Assembly: GCA_964649195.1 (NCBI GenBank)
Contig: CAZYPK010000135.1
Span: 1 to 14,089, forward strand
DNA from: JTS-RE9 sp964649195
Lineage (GTDB): Bacteria; Planctomycetota; Phycisphaerae; Phycisphaerales; Phycisphaeraceae
Length of the DNA stretch: 14,089 nt
Direction of reading: 5' to 3'
A program made the position numbers and the translations under genes. Each line of letters opens with the position of its first letter. The first letter of the stretch is position 1. The notes under the pieces were generated by a model. The model ran no database searches and was not told the DNA's origin. It saw nothing but the letters and a program-made list of their open reading frames with translations. This document shows positions 1 through 6,935 of this stretch, piece by piece.

Positions 1-75
1 GCCCGTCCGCGGGCTGAAGCAAACGAATCGGCTCGGTCGGAGCCTCGCCCTCCCAAGGGAGCCTCGCCCTCCCAT
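1..75. repeat. Dispersed-type repeat element with tandem GGAGCCTCGCCCTCCC units
   Basis: A short inverted arm (GCCCGTCCGCGGGC, 1-14) is followed by AATCGGCTCG and two tandem copies of GGAGCCTCGCCCTCCCA (39-55 and 58-74), separated by AG. The same 16-mer occurs in reverse complement at 14007-14022, beside the same GAGCCGAT and GCCCG..CGGGC parts in the same relative order. This looks like one family of intergenic mobile or REP-like repeat. No coding sequence is visible. The element may continue left of the window. Confidence 0.6.
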
Positions 76-310
76 ATGCTTTTACCCTGGACGCGGCCCC
101 GCATCCGCAATCCAACGAACGCGGCTCATGCCTTCCACGTATGGGAGTGAGGTTATCGGCGATGCGGGAATGATGGTGGAAATCGCCGGGCTTGATTTCA
201 TCGGCATCCTTTTTTCGCCGATGAGATCGTGGAACCTCTCGAAACTCGCGCCGCCAAGGTTATTCCCGCTTGGCGCGCGAAGTCGGTGTCAGAGGTCGAG
301 GCGGGATTCG
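76..310. other. Leader region upstream of the flippase-like gene, no gene seen
   Basis: About 235 bases without a convincing gene. The reading frame of the downstream membrane protein stays open back to an ATG at 128, but those 61 extra residues are Arg/Ser/Pro-rich with no family resemblance. A weak hairpin (GCCAAG 253-258 with CTTGGC 269-274) lies in the leader. A purine-rich GAGGCGGG stretch just before 311 could serve as the ribosome binding site. Confidence 0.4.
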
Positions 311-1561
311 ATGAAGAAGAACCTATCACTTGTGTTGCGCATCCTCTTCGCCGCTGCCGGCGTCGCGTATATCGCCGTGACGCTCACCTGGACCGACCAT
401 ATCGTCGTCCCCGCGCAGACCCGGCTGCCCAACGGCGTCATCACGGAAAAACCGACGCCTTTCAAGGTCATCGAAGGCGACCTGATCGACACCGAAGGCA
501 AACTCCTCATCCGCCTCGATGAACAGACCGTCATGCCCGTCGAGCGATCGCTGTTGGGCGCGGGCATCGACGACTACCGCTCCAAGCCCGGCGTCAACAC
601 CACGCTGTCGCACGCCAACTTCTCCCTGCTCCTGCTGGGCCTGCTTCTCGTCGGCCCGATTTACCTGGTGCAGACCTATCGCTGGTGGCTGCTCATGCGG
701 GCAAGGGGCATCGACTGCACCCTGGGAAAATCATTCCGCCTCACGATGGTGGGCAGTTTCTTCAACTACTGCATGCCCGGCACCACGGGCGGCGACCTGG
801 TGAAGGCTTATTACGCAGCCAGGAACAGCGACCGCCGCGCTGATGCGGTGATGACCGTCATCTTCGATCGCATCACCGGCCTGCTGGGTCTGGTCGTCCT
901 CGGCGGCGTCGCGGGCCTCATCATGGTGCTCGCCATGAACATGGGATGGATCGAACTCAACGAAAGCCAGGCCAGGATCGTGCGAACCATCACCAGCTTC
1001 ATCTGGGCCGGCATGCTCGCGGCAACGCTGGGCGCCATCATTTACTTCTCCAGCCGCGTCCGAAAAAAGCTGGGCATCACCCCCCAGCGCATCGGCAAAC
1101 TGCCCGGCGCCCGCCTCCTGCTGAAAATCGACGAGGCGGCGCTGGCCTACAAACAGCACATCGGCGTCGTCCTCGGCGCGGCGGCGCTGAGCCTGCCGGT
1201 GCATCTGGCCCTGGCAGGCGCGACGGCGATTGCGGGATACGCCCTTGGAATCAACACGCCGTTCGGCTTGCTCGTCACGGTTTTGCCGGTGCTCTTCCTC
1301 GCCGCCGCCGTGCCGCTGACCTATCAGGGACTGGGCGTCATGGAAGGACTGGGCAAGGCGCTGATCGTCGGCGTCACCGCCACCGAAAATCAACTCATCG
1401 GCATGTTGCTGATGATCCGCTTCTACCAGATTTTCTACTCGCTGCTGGGCTCGCTCTTCCTGCTCAAGGGCGACATTCACATGCACCCGGAACGCGAAAC
1501 GACACCGCAGGAAAGCGACGCAAGCGATGCGCCCATCACTGCCAATGCGGCGGCGGTGTGA
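311..1561 (+). CDS. Flippase-like integral membrane protein (lysylphosphatidylglycerol synthase TM region / UPF0104 family)
   Basis: A 416-residue polytopic inner-membrane protein. The ATG at 311 is chosen because it gives a classic MKKNLSLVLRILFAAAG membrane start; residues from the upstream ATG at 128 do not look like protein. TM1 lies near residues 7-26. It is followed by an unusually long soluble loop (about 28-105) rich in charged and Thr/Pro residues, then roughly seven more hydrophobic segments. Family hallmarks include YRWWLLMRARGI, the GSFFNYCMPGTTGGDLVKAYYAAR block, a DRITGLLGL segment and a late PLTYQGLGVMEG motif. Members are thought to move or modify lipid-linked substrates (aminoacyl-PG, polyprenyl sugars); the substrate here cannot be told. 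The C-terminal 30 residues are polar and probably cytoplasmic. ruvA follows after 59 bp, with a small hairpin in the gap. Confidence 0.85.
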   Translation: MKKNLSLVLRILFAAAGVAYIAVTLTWTDHIVVPAQTRLPNGVITEKPTPFKVIEGDLIDTEGKLLIRLDEQTVMPVERSLLGAGIDDYRSKPGVNTTLSHANFSLLLLGLLLVGPIYLVQTYRWWLLMRARGIDCTLGKSFRLTMVGSFFNYCMPGTTGGDLVKAYYAARNSDRRADAVMTVIFDRITGLLGLVVLGGVAGLIMVLAMNMGWIELNESQARIVRTITSFIWAGMLAATLGAIIYFSSRVRKKLGITPQRIGKLPGARLLLKIDEAALAYKQHIGVVLGAAALSLPVHLALAGATAIAGYALGINTPFGLLVTVLPVLFLAAAVPLTYQGLGVMEGLGKALIVGVTATENQLIGMLLMIRFYQIFYSLLGSLFLLKGDIHMHPERETTPQESDASDAPITANAAAV

Positions 1562-1574
1562 TCGCATGACGCAT

Positions 1575-1591
1575 CGGGGCGATACGCCCCG
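1575..1591 (+). other. Small GC hairpin between flippase gene and ruvA
   Basis: CGGGGC (1575-1580), loop GATAC, GCCCCG (1586-1591). It sits just past the flippase stop codon. There is no T tract, so it could be a weak or factor-dependent terminator, or an mRNA-end stabiliser. Confidence 0.4.
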
Positions 1592-1604
1592 GCTCGCGAG
1601 CAAC

Positions 1605-1613
1605 TGCTATCAT
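1605..1613 (+). promoter_or_regulatory. Candidate extended -10 (TGCTATCAT) for ruvA, implying a leaderless transcript
   Basis: TGC-TATCAT ends 7 nt before the ruvA ATG at 1621, so initiation would fall on or next to the A of the start codon. No Shine-Dalgarno sequence is present (CCGCCCC precedes the ATG). No good -35 hexamer is seen, consistent with an extended -10 promoter. Confidence 0.4.
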
Positions 1614-1620
1614 CCGCCCC

Positions 1621-2328
1621 ATGATCGCACGCATCCACGGCAAGCTGGAAACCCTCTCCGCAGGCGCCGCCATCGTTCGCGTCGGCTCCGTCGAACAAGG
1701 CGCTCTCGATTATGAAGTGCTCCTGCCCGCCTTCGTCGAAGCCCGACTGGGCGGCTCCATCGGCAAGAACATCTCGCTCCACACCTTCCACTTCCACGAA
1801 TCGCAAGGCCAGGGGTCGAACATGCTCCCCCGCCTGGCCGGCTTCCTGACCCACGAAGACCTGCGCTTCTACCTGCTCTTCACCACCGTCAAAGGCATCG
1901 GCTACAAGCGGGCCTTGCGGGCCATGGCCCTCGATACGGCGCAGCTTGCCGGCGCCATCACCGACCGCGATGACAAGCTTCTGCAAAGCCTGCCCGAAAT
2001 CGGCAAACGCACCGCCGAGACCGTCATCGTCACCCTGCGCGGCAAGGTCGATGCGTTCATCAACGCCTCCACCTACACCTCTTCAAACACCGGTAAAAAA
2101 GAAAAGGCCGGCCAAGGCGTGTCCGGGGGAACTTCCGGGGGAACTTCCGGGGGCGGGAGCGGAGGGGCTTCCATCGCACGGGAAGCGCTCGATGCCCTGG
2201 TCGCCCTGGGTGAAAACCGCGTGCAGGCCATGCAGTGGATCGACACGGTCATGAGCGATCCTGATGACCGCCCGCGCGACAGCTCGGAATTGATCAACCG
2301 GATTTACCGGATGAAAGCGGGAACGTGA
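1621..2328 (+). CDS. ruvA: Holliday junction branch migration protein RuvA
   Basis: A 235-residue protein that would bind four-way DNA junctions as a tetramer and load the RuvB motor during recombinational repair. The start MIARIHGKLE matches the canonical RuvA N-terminus. Domain I (OB fold) spans about 1-75 and ends in AGFLTHEDLRFY. Domain II carries two helix-hairpin-helix motifs: TTVKGIGYKRAL (89-99) and LPEIGKRTAETVI (124-136). Domain III (RuvB-binding UBA-like, about 186-232) contains REALDALVALG. The protein is longer than the E. coli form (203 aa). The extra length is partly in domain I (a loop near 60-70) and mostly in the flexible linker (146-183), which holds a Gly/Ser/Thr repeat encoded by a 12-bp tandem repeat. 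ruvB and ruvC are not in the window. Confidence 0.96.
   Translation: MIARIHGKLETLSAGAAIVRVGSVEQGALDYEVLLPAFVEARLGGSIGKNISLHTFHFHESQGQGSNMLPRLAGFLTHEDLRFYLLFTTVKGIGYKRALRAMALDTAQLAGAITDRDDKLLQSLPEIGKRTAETVIVTLRGKVDAFINASTYTSSNTGKKEKAGQGVSGGTSGGTSGGGSGGASIAREALDALVALGENRVQAMQWIDTVMSDPDDRPRDSSELINRIYRMKAGT
2122..2154 (+). repeat. 12-bp tandem repeat inside ruvA encoding SGGT units
   Basis: TCCGGGGGAACT is repeated at 2122-2133 and 2134-2145, with a partial third copy at 2146-2154 that continues into GGCGGGAGCGGAGGG. It encodes SGGTSGGTSGGGSGG in the linker between RuvA domains II and III. The in-frame 12-bp unit suggests expansion by replication slippage. Confidence 0.85.
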
Positions 2329-2331
2329 GGA

Positions 2332-2520
2332 AGCTGTCAGCTGTCAGCCATCAGCTTTCAGCCATCAGCCATTTCAAATCTCAAATCTCAAATCTCAAAT
2401 GGAACTCCTGAATAACCTCGCACCCAAGCCGCTTGCGGCGTAGCAATCCCTGATTCACGGTACATCGGGGGTTATTCAGCAATCCCCAATCTCAAATCTC
2501 AAATCTGATATTTCAAATTG
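2332..2520. repeat. Composite intergenic repeat: TCAGCCATC and TCAAATC arrays around a CTGAATAACC inverted repeat
   Basis: From left to right: a degenerate (AGCTGTCAGCCATC)-like array (2332-2370); a 7-bp TCAAATC array with units at 2374, 2381, 2388 and 2395; CTGAATAACC (2408-2417); a GCCGC-TT-GCGGC palindrome (2428-2439); GGTTATTCAG (2470-2479), a perfect 10-bp inverted match to 2408-2417; and a second TCAAATC array (units at 2492 and 2499). The inverted-repeat unit is therefore bracketed on both sides by the same heptamer. No ORF crosses it convincingly. Confidence 0.75.
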
Positions 2521-2572
2521 TCTCCCATCCAATCGCATCGATCCTCGGACAGCCCGGCCCTCCGGACCGGCG

Positions 2573-3085
2573 CTATACGCTTTTGCCGACCAGGAATCCC
2601 AGATGATGGCTCGCGTGAATGAGGTGATATTCGCGCCACTGTTCGTTGGTCAGTTTGCCGAAGTAGGGATGCGGATGACTGAAACCCTCGTGCTTGAGCA
2701 GACGATCGATGGCGATCTTCAGTTCCGCGATCGCTGTCATTTCATCACCATCGGCCGGCGAATCGATCTCCTGCGGCGCCGCCACGCCGGCCCGGATGCG
2801 ACGGCTGCGGAAGATCGCATCCTTGATGAAGAACCGGGCGATCAGCCGTTCGGGCAGCGACACCTTCGTTTCCAACCCGTCGATCTGCGCATGAATCGCC
2901 CCCGCAAGATGGCGGCAGACCTGCGCCAGGCTCCACTGCCCCGCCTTTTCGTAGCCCTTGTCCGCCAACGACCTCGCCTCCTCCAGCACCGCCTCAAAGG
3001 TTCGCAGGTCGATCCGCCTGCGCGCGGCAACAGGCGCGATGGCGACATGGTGATGGTGGTGATCATCGTCGTCATGTTCCGTCAT
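2573..3085 (-). CDS. DUF1569 / DinB-like helical-bundle protein with His-rich N-terminus
   Basis: A 170-residue protein. DUF1569 belongs to the DinB/YfiT four-helix metalloprotein superfamily. The pattern visible here is GQWSLAQVCRHLAGAI (49-64), a HPYFGKLTNEQW segment (139-150) and IHASHHLGFL (156-165). H59, H157 and H160/H161 are plausible metal ligands of the DinB His triad. DinB-like proteins often act as thiol-dependent transferases, but the substrate is unknown for DUF1569. The ATG at 3085 is preceded by AAGGAA at good spacing. The N-terminus is unusual: four Asp followed by a run of five His (residues 5-13), possibly binding metal. The gene is transcribed alone; the adjoining gaps on both sides hold repeats. 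Molecular function is uncertain. Confidence 0.8.
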   Translation of the reverse strand: MTEHDDDDHHHHHVAIAPVAARRRIDLRTFEAVLEEARSLADKGYEKAGQWSLAQVCRHLAGAIHAQIDGLETKVSLPERLIARFFIKDAIFRSRRIRAGVAAPQEIDSPADGDEMTAIAELKIAIDRLLKHEGFSHPHPYFGKLTNEQWREYHLIHASHHLGFLVGKSV

Positions 3086-3417
3086 GGGAGTTTCCTTTAT
3101 TGCTCTTGCTGACTGAGGGCGCCTGCAACGAACGTACCGCCATCATAGGTCGTTCATCACCCTGCGATCGACAGGACCGTTTCATTCTCCGCCTTGGTTG
3201 GGGAAACTCCAAATGACAAAGCTCAAGTTCCAAACAAGCTCCAAAAGGCGGAAATGGAAACAAACAAGGAATATCGGATCGCGCATGATTTTCGCTTTTT
3301 TCCTTTGGAATTGGAGCTTGTTTGAGATTTGGTGATTGCGATTTGTGATTTCAGACCGCATGTCCACCAAGAATGAAACGGCCCTGCTGCGATCGCCACC
3401 GGGATTGCCCCCGCGTT
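3086..3417. other. Intergenic gap with nested inverted repeat, no gene seen
   Basis: About 330 bases between the DUF1569 gene and the gnd promoter. It is AT-richer than the surrounding genes between about 3200 and 3360 and holds the inverted-repeat element listed separately. Short ORFs crossing it have no recognisable protein character. Confidence 0.5.
3177..3381. repeat. Nested inverted-repeat element (about 205 bp)
   Basis: Outer arms CCGTTTCATTCT (3177-3188) and AGAATGAAACGG (3370-3381) are perfect 12-bp inverted matches. Inner arms CAAACAAGCTCCAA (3231-3244) and TTGGAGCTTGTTTG (3311-3324) are perfect 14-bp inverted matches around a 66-nt AT-rich core. The intervening parts of the arms are only loosely complementary (for example, GAAACTCCAAATG against the complement of GATTTGTGATTTC). 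This could be a non-autonomous MITE-like element or an old palindromic repeat. No transposase is present, and target-site duplications are not evident. Confidence 0.6.
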
Positions 3418-3447
3418 TTGCCGCGGATCGCAACCTTTCGTTACACT
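3418..3447 (+). promoter_or_regulatory. Candidate sigma70-type promoter for gnd
   Basis: TTGCCG (3418-3423), an 18-nt spacer, then TACACT (3442-3447). The start site would be near 3454, giving a leader of about 90 nt before the gnd GTG. The same -10 sequence, with the same 18-nt spacing, is found upstream of bamA. Confidence 0.45.
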
Positions 3448-3467
3448 GTCCCCCTCGGGGCTGCGAC

Positions 3468-3544
3468 AAGGAGGTCGATCCTTTCCATGTCGCAGGCGTC
3501 CATCGGATCGATCCTGCATCCTCACCTTATTTCGGAGACCTTTC

Positions 3545-3573
<29 letters not shown>
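3468..3573 (+). promoter_or_regulatory. gnd leader: extended Shine-Dalgarno-like sequence and possible 28-codon upstream ORF
   Basis: AAGGAGGTCGATCC (3468-3481) is nearly the full complement of the 16S rRNA 3' tail, with one inserted C. An ATG at 3487 opens a 28-codon frame (MSQASIGSILHPH...) that ends at a TGA at 3571-3573. It therefore overlaps the first 29 nt of gnd in another frame. Spacing from GGAGG to this ATG is 12 nt, which is longish. It may be a translated leader that couples to gnd, or a standby ribosome site. gnd has its own GGAG at 3534-3537, 7 nt before its GTG. Confidence 0.4.
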
Positions 3574-5083
<1,510 letters not shown>

Positions 5084-5112
5084 ACGCGGACATTCCCAAC
5101 ATAGCCAAAACC

Positions 5113-5134
5113 CCGGCAAATGCCGGTTTTTTTT
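5113..5134 (+). terminator. Intrinsic terminator of gnd
   Basis: CCGGC-AAAT-GCCGG hairpin (5113-5126 including A-T closing bases) followed by eight T residues (5127-5134), 30 nt after the gnd stop codon. Confidence 0.9.
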
Positions 5135-5145
5135 AATAACGCCCC

Positions 5146-5170
5146 AGCCCCACCCGGAAGGGTGTGGGCT
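5146..5170 (-). terminator. Hairpin overlapping the stop codon of the sugar isomerase gene
   Basis: AGCCCCACCC (5146-5155), loop GGAA, GGGTGTGGGCT (5160-5170) form a stem with one bulge. It starts in the TAG stop codon of the minus-strand gene and has no T tract in that direction. It may be a 3'-end structure or a weak terminator between the convergent genes. Confidence 0.45.
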
Positions 5171-6059
5171 ACGGACGCACAGGCCAGTGGCTTGCGATCT
5201 TTCGCCGCAGGAACGCCGCGCTGCGGGCCATCTGTTCGATGCCGTCCATGCCGTCCTCGATGCTGATCCAGCCGTCGAAACCGACGGCTGCCAGTTCGCT
5301 GAAGATCGCGTCGTAATCGTTCATGCCTTTGCCGATCTCTCCATGGCGCAGCCGCCTGGCGTAACCGGCGACATCCTCCTCCTTGCGCAAGTCCTCGATC
5401 GTTCCTTCCGCAAGGTAACGATCCGAAGCGTGCATCGACTTCACGCGATGCCTGACGCGGGCCAGCAGTTCGAGCGGGTCTTCACCGGCGAGAATGGTGT
5501 TGGATGGATCGTAGTTGACGCCGAAGTTGGGGGCTTCGATGCGGGCGATCAGGTCGCAAAAAACGTCCATTTTCTGGGCGAATTCGGGATGTCGCCAGTA
5601 GCCGTCCTTGTAGTGATTCTCGATGACGAGGGTGATGCCGCACTGGGCGGCATAAGGCAGGCAGGCTTCGATGCCCTCGACGGCAAAACGCAAACCCTCC
5701 TCGCGCGACACCTCCGGCCGTCGCTGCCCGCTGAGCACGCGACAGAACGAAGCGCCCAGCGCCGCGGCGGTGTCAATGAATCGCTTCTCCTTCCCGACCT
5801 CCGCCGCGCGAAACGCCGGGTCGGGATGGGTGAAATCCGGCGAGCAGCAGAACATGGGAATGGACATCCCGCGATCCGCCGCCATCTTGCGGAAGGCGGT
5901 TGCAACCTGCGGATTCTTCAGTTCGAGAAACCCGCTGTAGAACTCGAGGCCATCGACATCGAGCGTCGCCGCCATGTCGATCCACTGCGCGACGGTGAGC
6001 GTGCCATCCACGCACAGTGCGTCGAGCCAGGCTTTGGGAAATGCGGCGAGTTGGGGCAT
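5169..6059 (-). CDS. Sugar phosphate isomerase/epimerase, TIM-barrel (xylose isomerase-like / AP endonuclease 2 fold)
   Basis: A 296-residue protein of the family that includes IolE, UlaE/SgbU and D-tagatose/L-ribulose 3-epimerases. The expected metal-binding quartet is visible: E147 in LVIENHY, D184 in NYDPSN, H210 in SMHASD and E268 in SIEDG. An additional CRVLSGQRRPE segment (106-116) probably lines the substrate pocket. The frame is open upstream to 6254, but those 65 residues are Arg-rich antisense of the neighbouring small gene. MPQLAAFPKAWLDALC at 6059 is therefore the likely start. No Shine-Dalgarno is present; a TATCAT box ends 6 nt before the ATG. It lies 37 bp downstream of the 75-aa gene on the same strand. 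The exact substrate cannot be told; a role with the HPS/KGPDC-like gene upstream is possible. Confidence 0.85.
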   Translation of the reverse strand: MPQLAAFPKAWLDALCVDGTLTVAQWIDMAATLDVDGLEFYSGFLELKNPQVATAFRKMAADRGMSIPMFCCSPDFTHPDPAFRAAEVGKEKRFIDTAAALGASFCRVLSGQRRPEVSREEGLRFAVEGIEACLPYAAQCGITLVIENHYKDGYWRHPEFAQKMDVFCDLIARIEAPNFGVNYDPSNTILAGEDPLELLARVRHRVKSMHASDRYLAEGTIEDLRKEEDVAGYARRLRHGEIGKGMNDYDAIFSELAAVGFDGWISIEDGMDGIEQMARSAAFLRRKIASHWPVRP

Positions 6060-6065
6060 GGGGAG

Positions 6066-6071
6066 ATGATA
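6066..6071 (-). promoter_or_regulatory. Candidate -10 (TATCAT) for the isomerase gene, implying a leaderless transcript
   Basis: On the minus strand TATCAT is followed by CTCCCC and then the ATG at 6059. This is nearly the arrangement seen upstream of ruvA (TATCAT-CCGCCCC-ATG). No ribosome binding site is seen. No convincing -35 was found. Confidence 0.35.
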
Positions 6072-6096
6072 ACGGGCGCCATTCGATGGGATCGAT

Positions 6097-6324
6097 TCAC
6101 GCGGCTTCCATCGCCGCGTAAACCTTGCCCGCTTTCTTGAGCCATTCGACATCCCCCTGCTCGGCGTGTTCCTTGATCGCTTTGAGCAATTGCACGGTCT
6201 CCGCCTCGTAACAGGGTTCACCGGGATCATCCACCGGGATGACCAATTCAACATCGACGGCGATCACATACCTGGCCGTATGGATCAGTCGTGTCTTCCT
6301 GATTCGCTGGCCGGGAATTCGCAT
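6097..6324 (-). CDS. Small acidic partner protein of the DUF4258 gene (possible antitoxin)
   Basis: A 75-residue protein starting MRIPGQRIRKTRLIHTARYV. The ATG at 6324 lies 2 nt after the TAG of the DUF4258 gene, with GAGAG upstream inside that gene. An upstream in-frame GTG/ATG extension would overlap the DUF4258 gene and adds unstructured residues, so I reject it. The body has a basic N-terminus, a central beta-like VIAVDVELVIPVDDPGEPCYE stretch, and a helix LLKAIKEHAEQGDVEWLKKAGKVY. I recall similar short proteins next to DUF4258 genes in planctomycetes and cyanobacteria, but no function is established to my knowledge. Tight coupling suggests a two-gene toxin-antitoxin-like module. Which partner would be toxic is not settled by sequence. 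Confidence 0.75.
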   Translation of the reverse strand: MRIPGQRIRKTRLIHTARYVIAVDVELVIPVDDPGEPCYEAETVQLLKAIKEHAEQGDVEWLKKAGKVYAAMEAA

Positions 6325-6326
6325 GG

Positions 6327-6614
6327 CTACTCTCGATCGAAAAAGTGAACGGTTACAAGTTTCGCCACACCGGTTATTCGCAGATGGGACCAAACGGCTT
6401 TGTATTGCGTTCCGTCGGGCAACACCTGCAAGACTTCAACGACCGGGTTGGGAGAAGCATCGACACGCTCGGCAAGACTTTCACCATCGGCCAGCCTCGC
6501 CACGGCCTGCCATTCCATGATAGCACGCTCCTCCAGGCGCTCCGAGGCATGTTCGCTGGCAAGGTATTTCTCATCTGCGACCAGTTGGCGGATTGTCTCA
6601 AACAATAATCCCAT
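6327..6614 (-). CDS. DUF4258 domain protein (RelE/BrnT-like small protein, putative toxin component)
   Basis: A 95-residue protein. The DUF4258 pattern visible is SEHASERLEERAIMEWQAV (20-38), followed by beta-rich PNPVVEVLQVLPDGTQYKAVWSH and a final AKLVTVHFFD. DUF4258 proteins are small alpha/beta proteins grouped with RelE-like RNases, and they commonly sit in two-gene modules. The start at 6614 has only a weak GAGCG upstream. The stop TAG is separated by 2 nt from the downstream partner gene, so the two are co-transcribed. The HPS gene remnant (6642-6722) lies 27 nt upstream. Toxin activity is inferred from family and context only. Confidence 0.78.
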   Translation of the reverse strand: MGLLFETIRQLVADEKYLASEHASERLEERAIMEWQAVARLADGESLAERVDASPNPVVEVLQVLPDGTQYKAVWSHLRITGVAKLVTVHFFDRE

Positions 6615-6641
6615 GATGCGCTCGGCATTTGCGATCGTTTT

Positions 6642-6722
6642 TTACCGTTCCACCTTCACATCCCCATACCCATGCACCTTTTCGCAGATCAATCGCAGGG
6701 AGGATTCCACATCGTTCGGCAT
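6642..6722 (-). pseudogene. Remnant of the 3' end of the HPS/KGPDC-like gene
   Basis: On the minus strand 6714-6653 is identical to 7531-7470, the coding 3' end of the HPS-like gene, and stays in the same frame (DVESSLRLICEKVHGYGDVK). Here it ends KVER-stop (TAA 6644-6642) instead of KAGRV-stop. An incidental ATG at 6722 gives a 26-codon frame. Further upstream, TCGGCATC (6716-6723) and TCAGC (6729-6733) match 7553-7560 and 7566-7570 of the intact gene at the same offset from each other. About 20 nt are missing between this part and the perfect repeat, so the copy is a decayed fragment, not a gene. Confidence 0.8.
6653..6714. repeat. 62-bp perfect direct repeat, copy 1 (in remnant)
   Basis: Identical over all 62 bases to 7470-7531. 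Identity ends sharply at the left side (A against G at the neighbouring base). On the right it breaks into weaker homology after a gap. Confidence 0.97.
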
Positions 6723-6728
6723 CAGCGT

Positions 6729-6935
6729 TCAGCCGACCTGCTCGCGGGTTTTTGTGGCGGGCGGGGATGAGACGAGCGTGAGGTTCAATTCGGTGCGGAG
6801 CATCTCGAACAGCCGATTGGTTTCCTTCTGGTGTCCGCGAAGATCGCCGGCGTGTTGGGCGGCGATCTTCTCCCGTACCGTGCGAACGTCGTCCACGGGA
6901 GTGCCTTCTCGATTGGGATCATGTGTTTCATTCAT
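6729..6935 (-). CDS. Small protein coupled to the PIN-domain gene (putative antitoxin)
   Basis: A 68-residue hydrophilic protein starting MNETHDPNREGTPVDDVRTV. The ATG at 6935 has an excellent GGAGG 8 nt upstream and overlaps the PIN gene stop in an ATGA arrangement, so the two are translationally coupled. The central region VDDVRTVREKIAAQHAGDL resembles the short DPIVEEVRxxRE-type proteins that accompany PIN toxins; this is remembered resemblance, not a search result. The C-terminal half (ETNRLFEMLRTELNLTL) looks helical. The stop TGA (6731-6729) lies in the sequence joined to the HPS-gene remnant, so the present C-terminus may have been created by that junction. A toxin-first order is unusual for vapBC but fits this family. 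Confidence 0.7.
   Translation of the reverse strand: MNETHDPNREGTPVDDVRTVREKIAAQHAGDLRGHQKETNRLFEMLRTELNLTLVSSPPATKTREQVG

Noticed and set aside
128..310. Upstream extension of the flippase-like protein to the ATG at 128
   Set aside because: The extra 61 residues lack family similarity and precede a textbook membrane-protein N-terminus at 311.
731..1603. A 290-codon open frame on the minus strand opposite the flippase gene
   Set aside because: Antisense composition (His, Asp, Arg, Gln) with no recognisable motif.
2374..2505. CRISPR array suggested by the TCAAATC repeats
   Set aside because: Units are 7 bp with no unique spacers of regular size and no cas genes nearby.
5187..6140. A 317-codon open frame on the plus strand opposite the isomerase gene
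   Set aside because: Antisense shadow; the minus strand encodes the complete metal-binding quartet.
6060..6254. Upstream extension of the isomerase to 6254
   Set aside because: It overlaps the 75-aa gene almost entirely and is Arg-rich antisense-like sequence.
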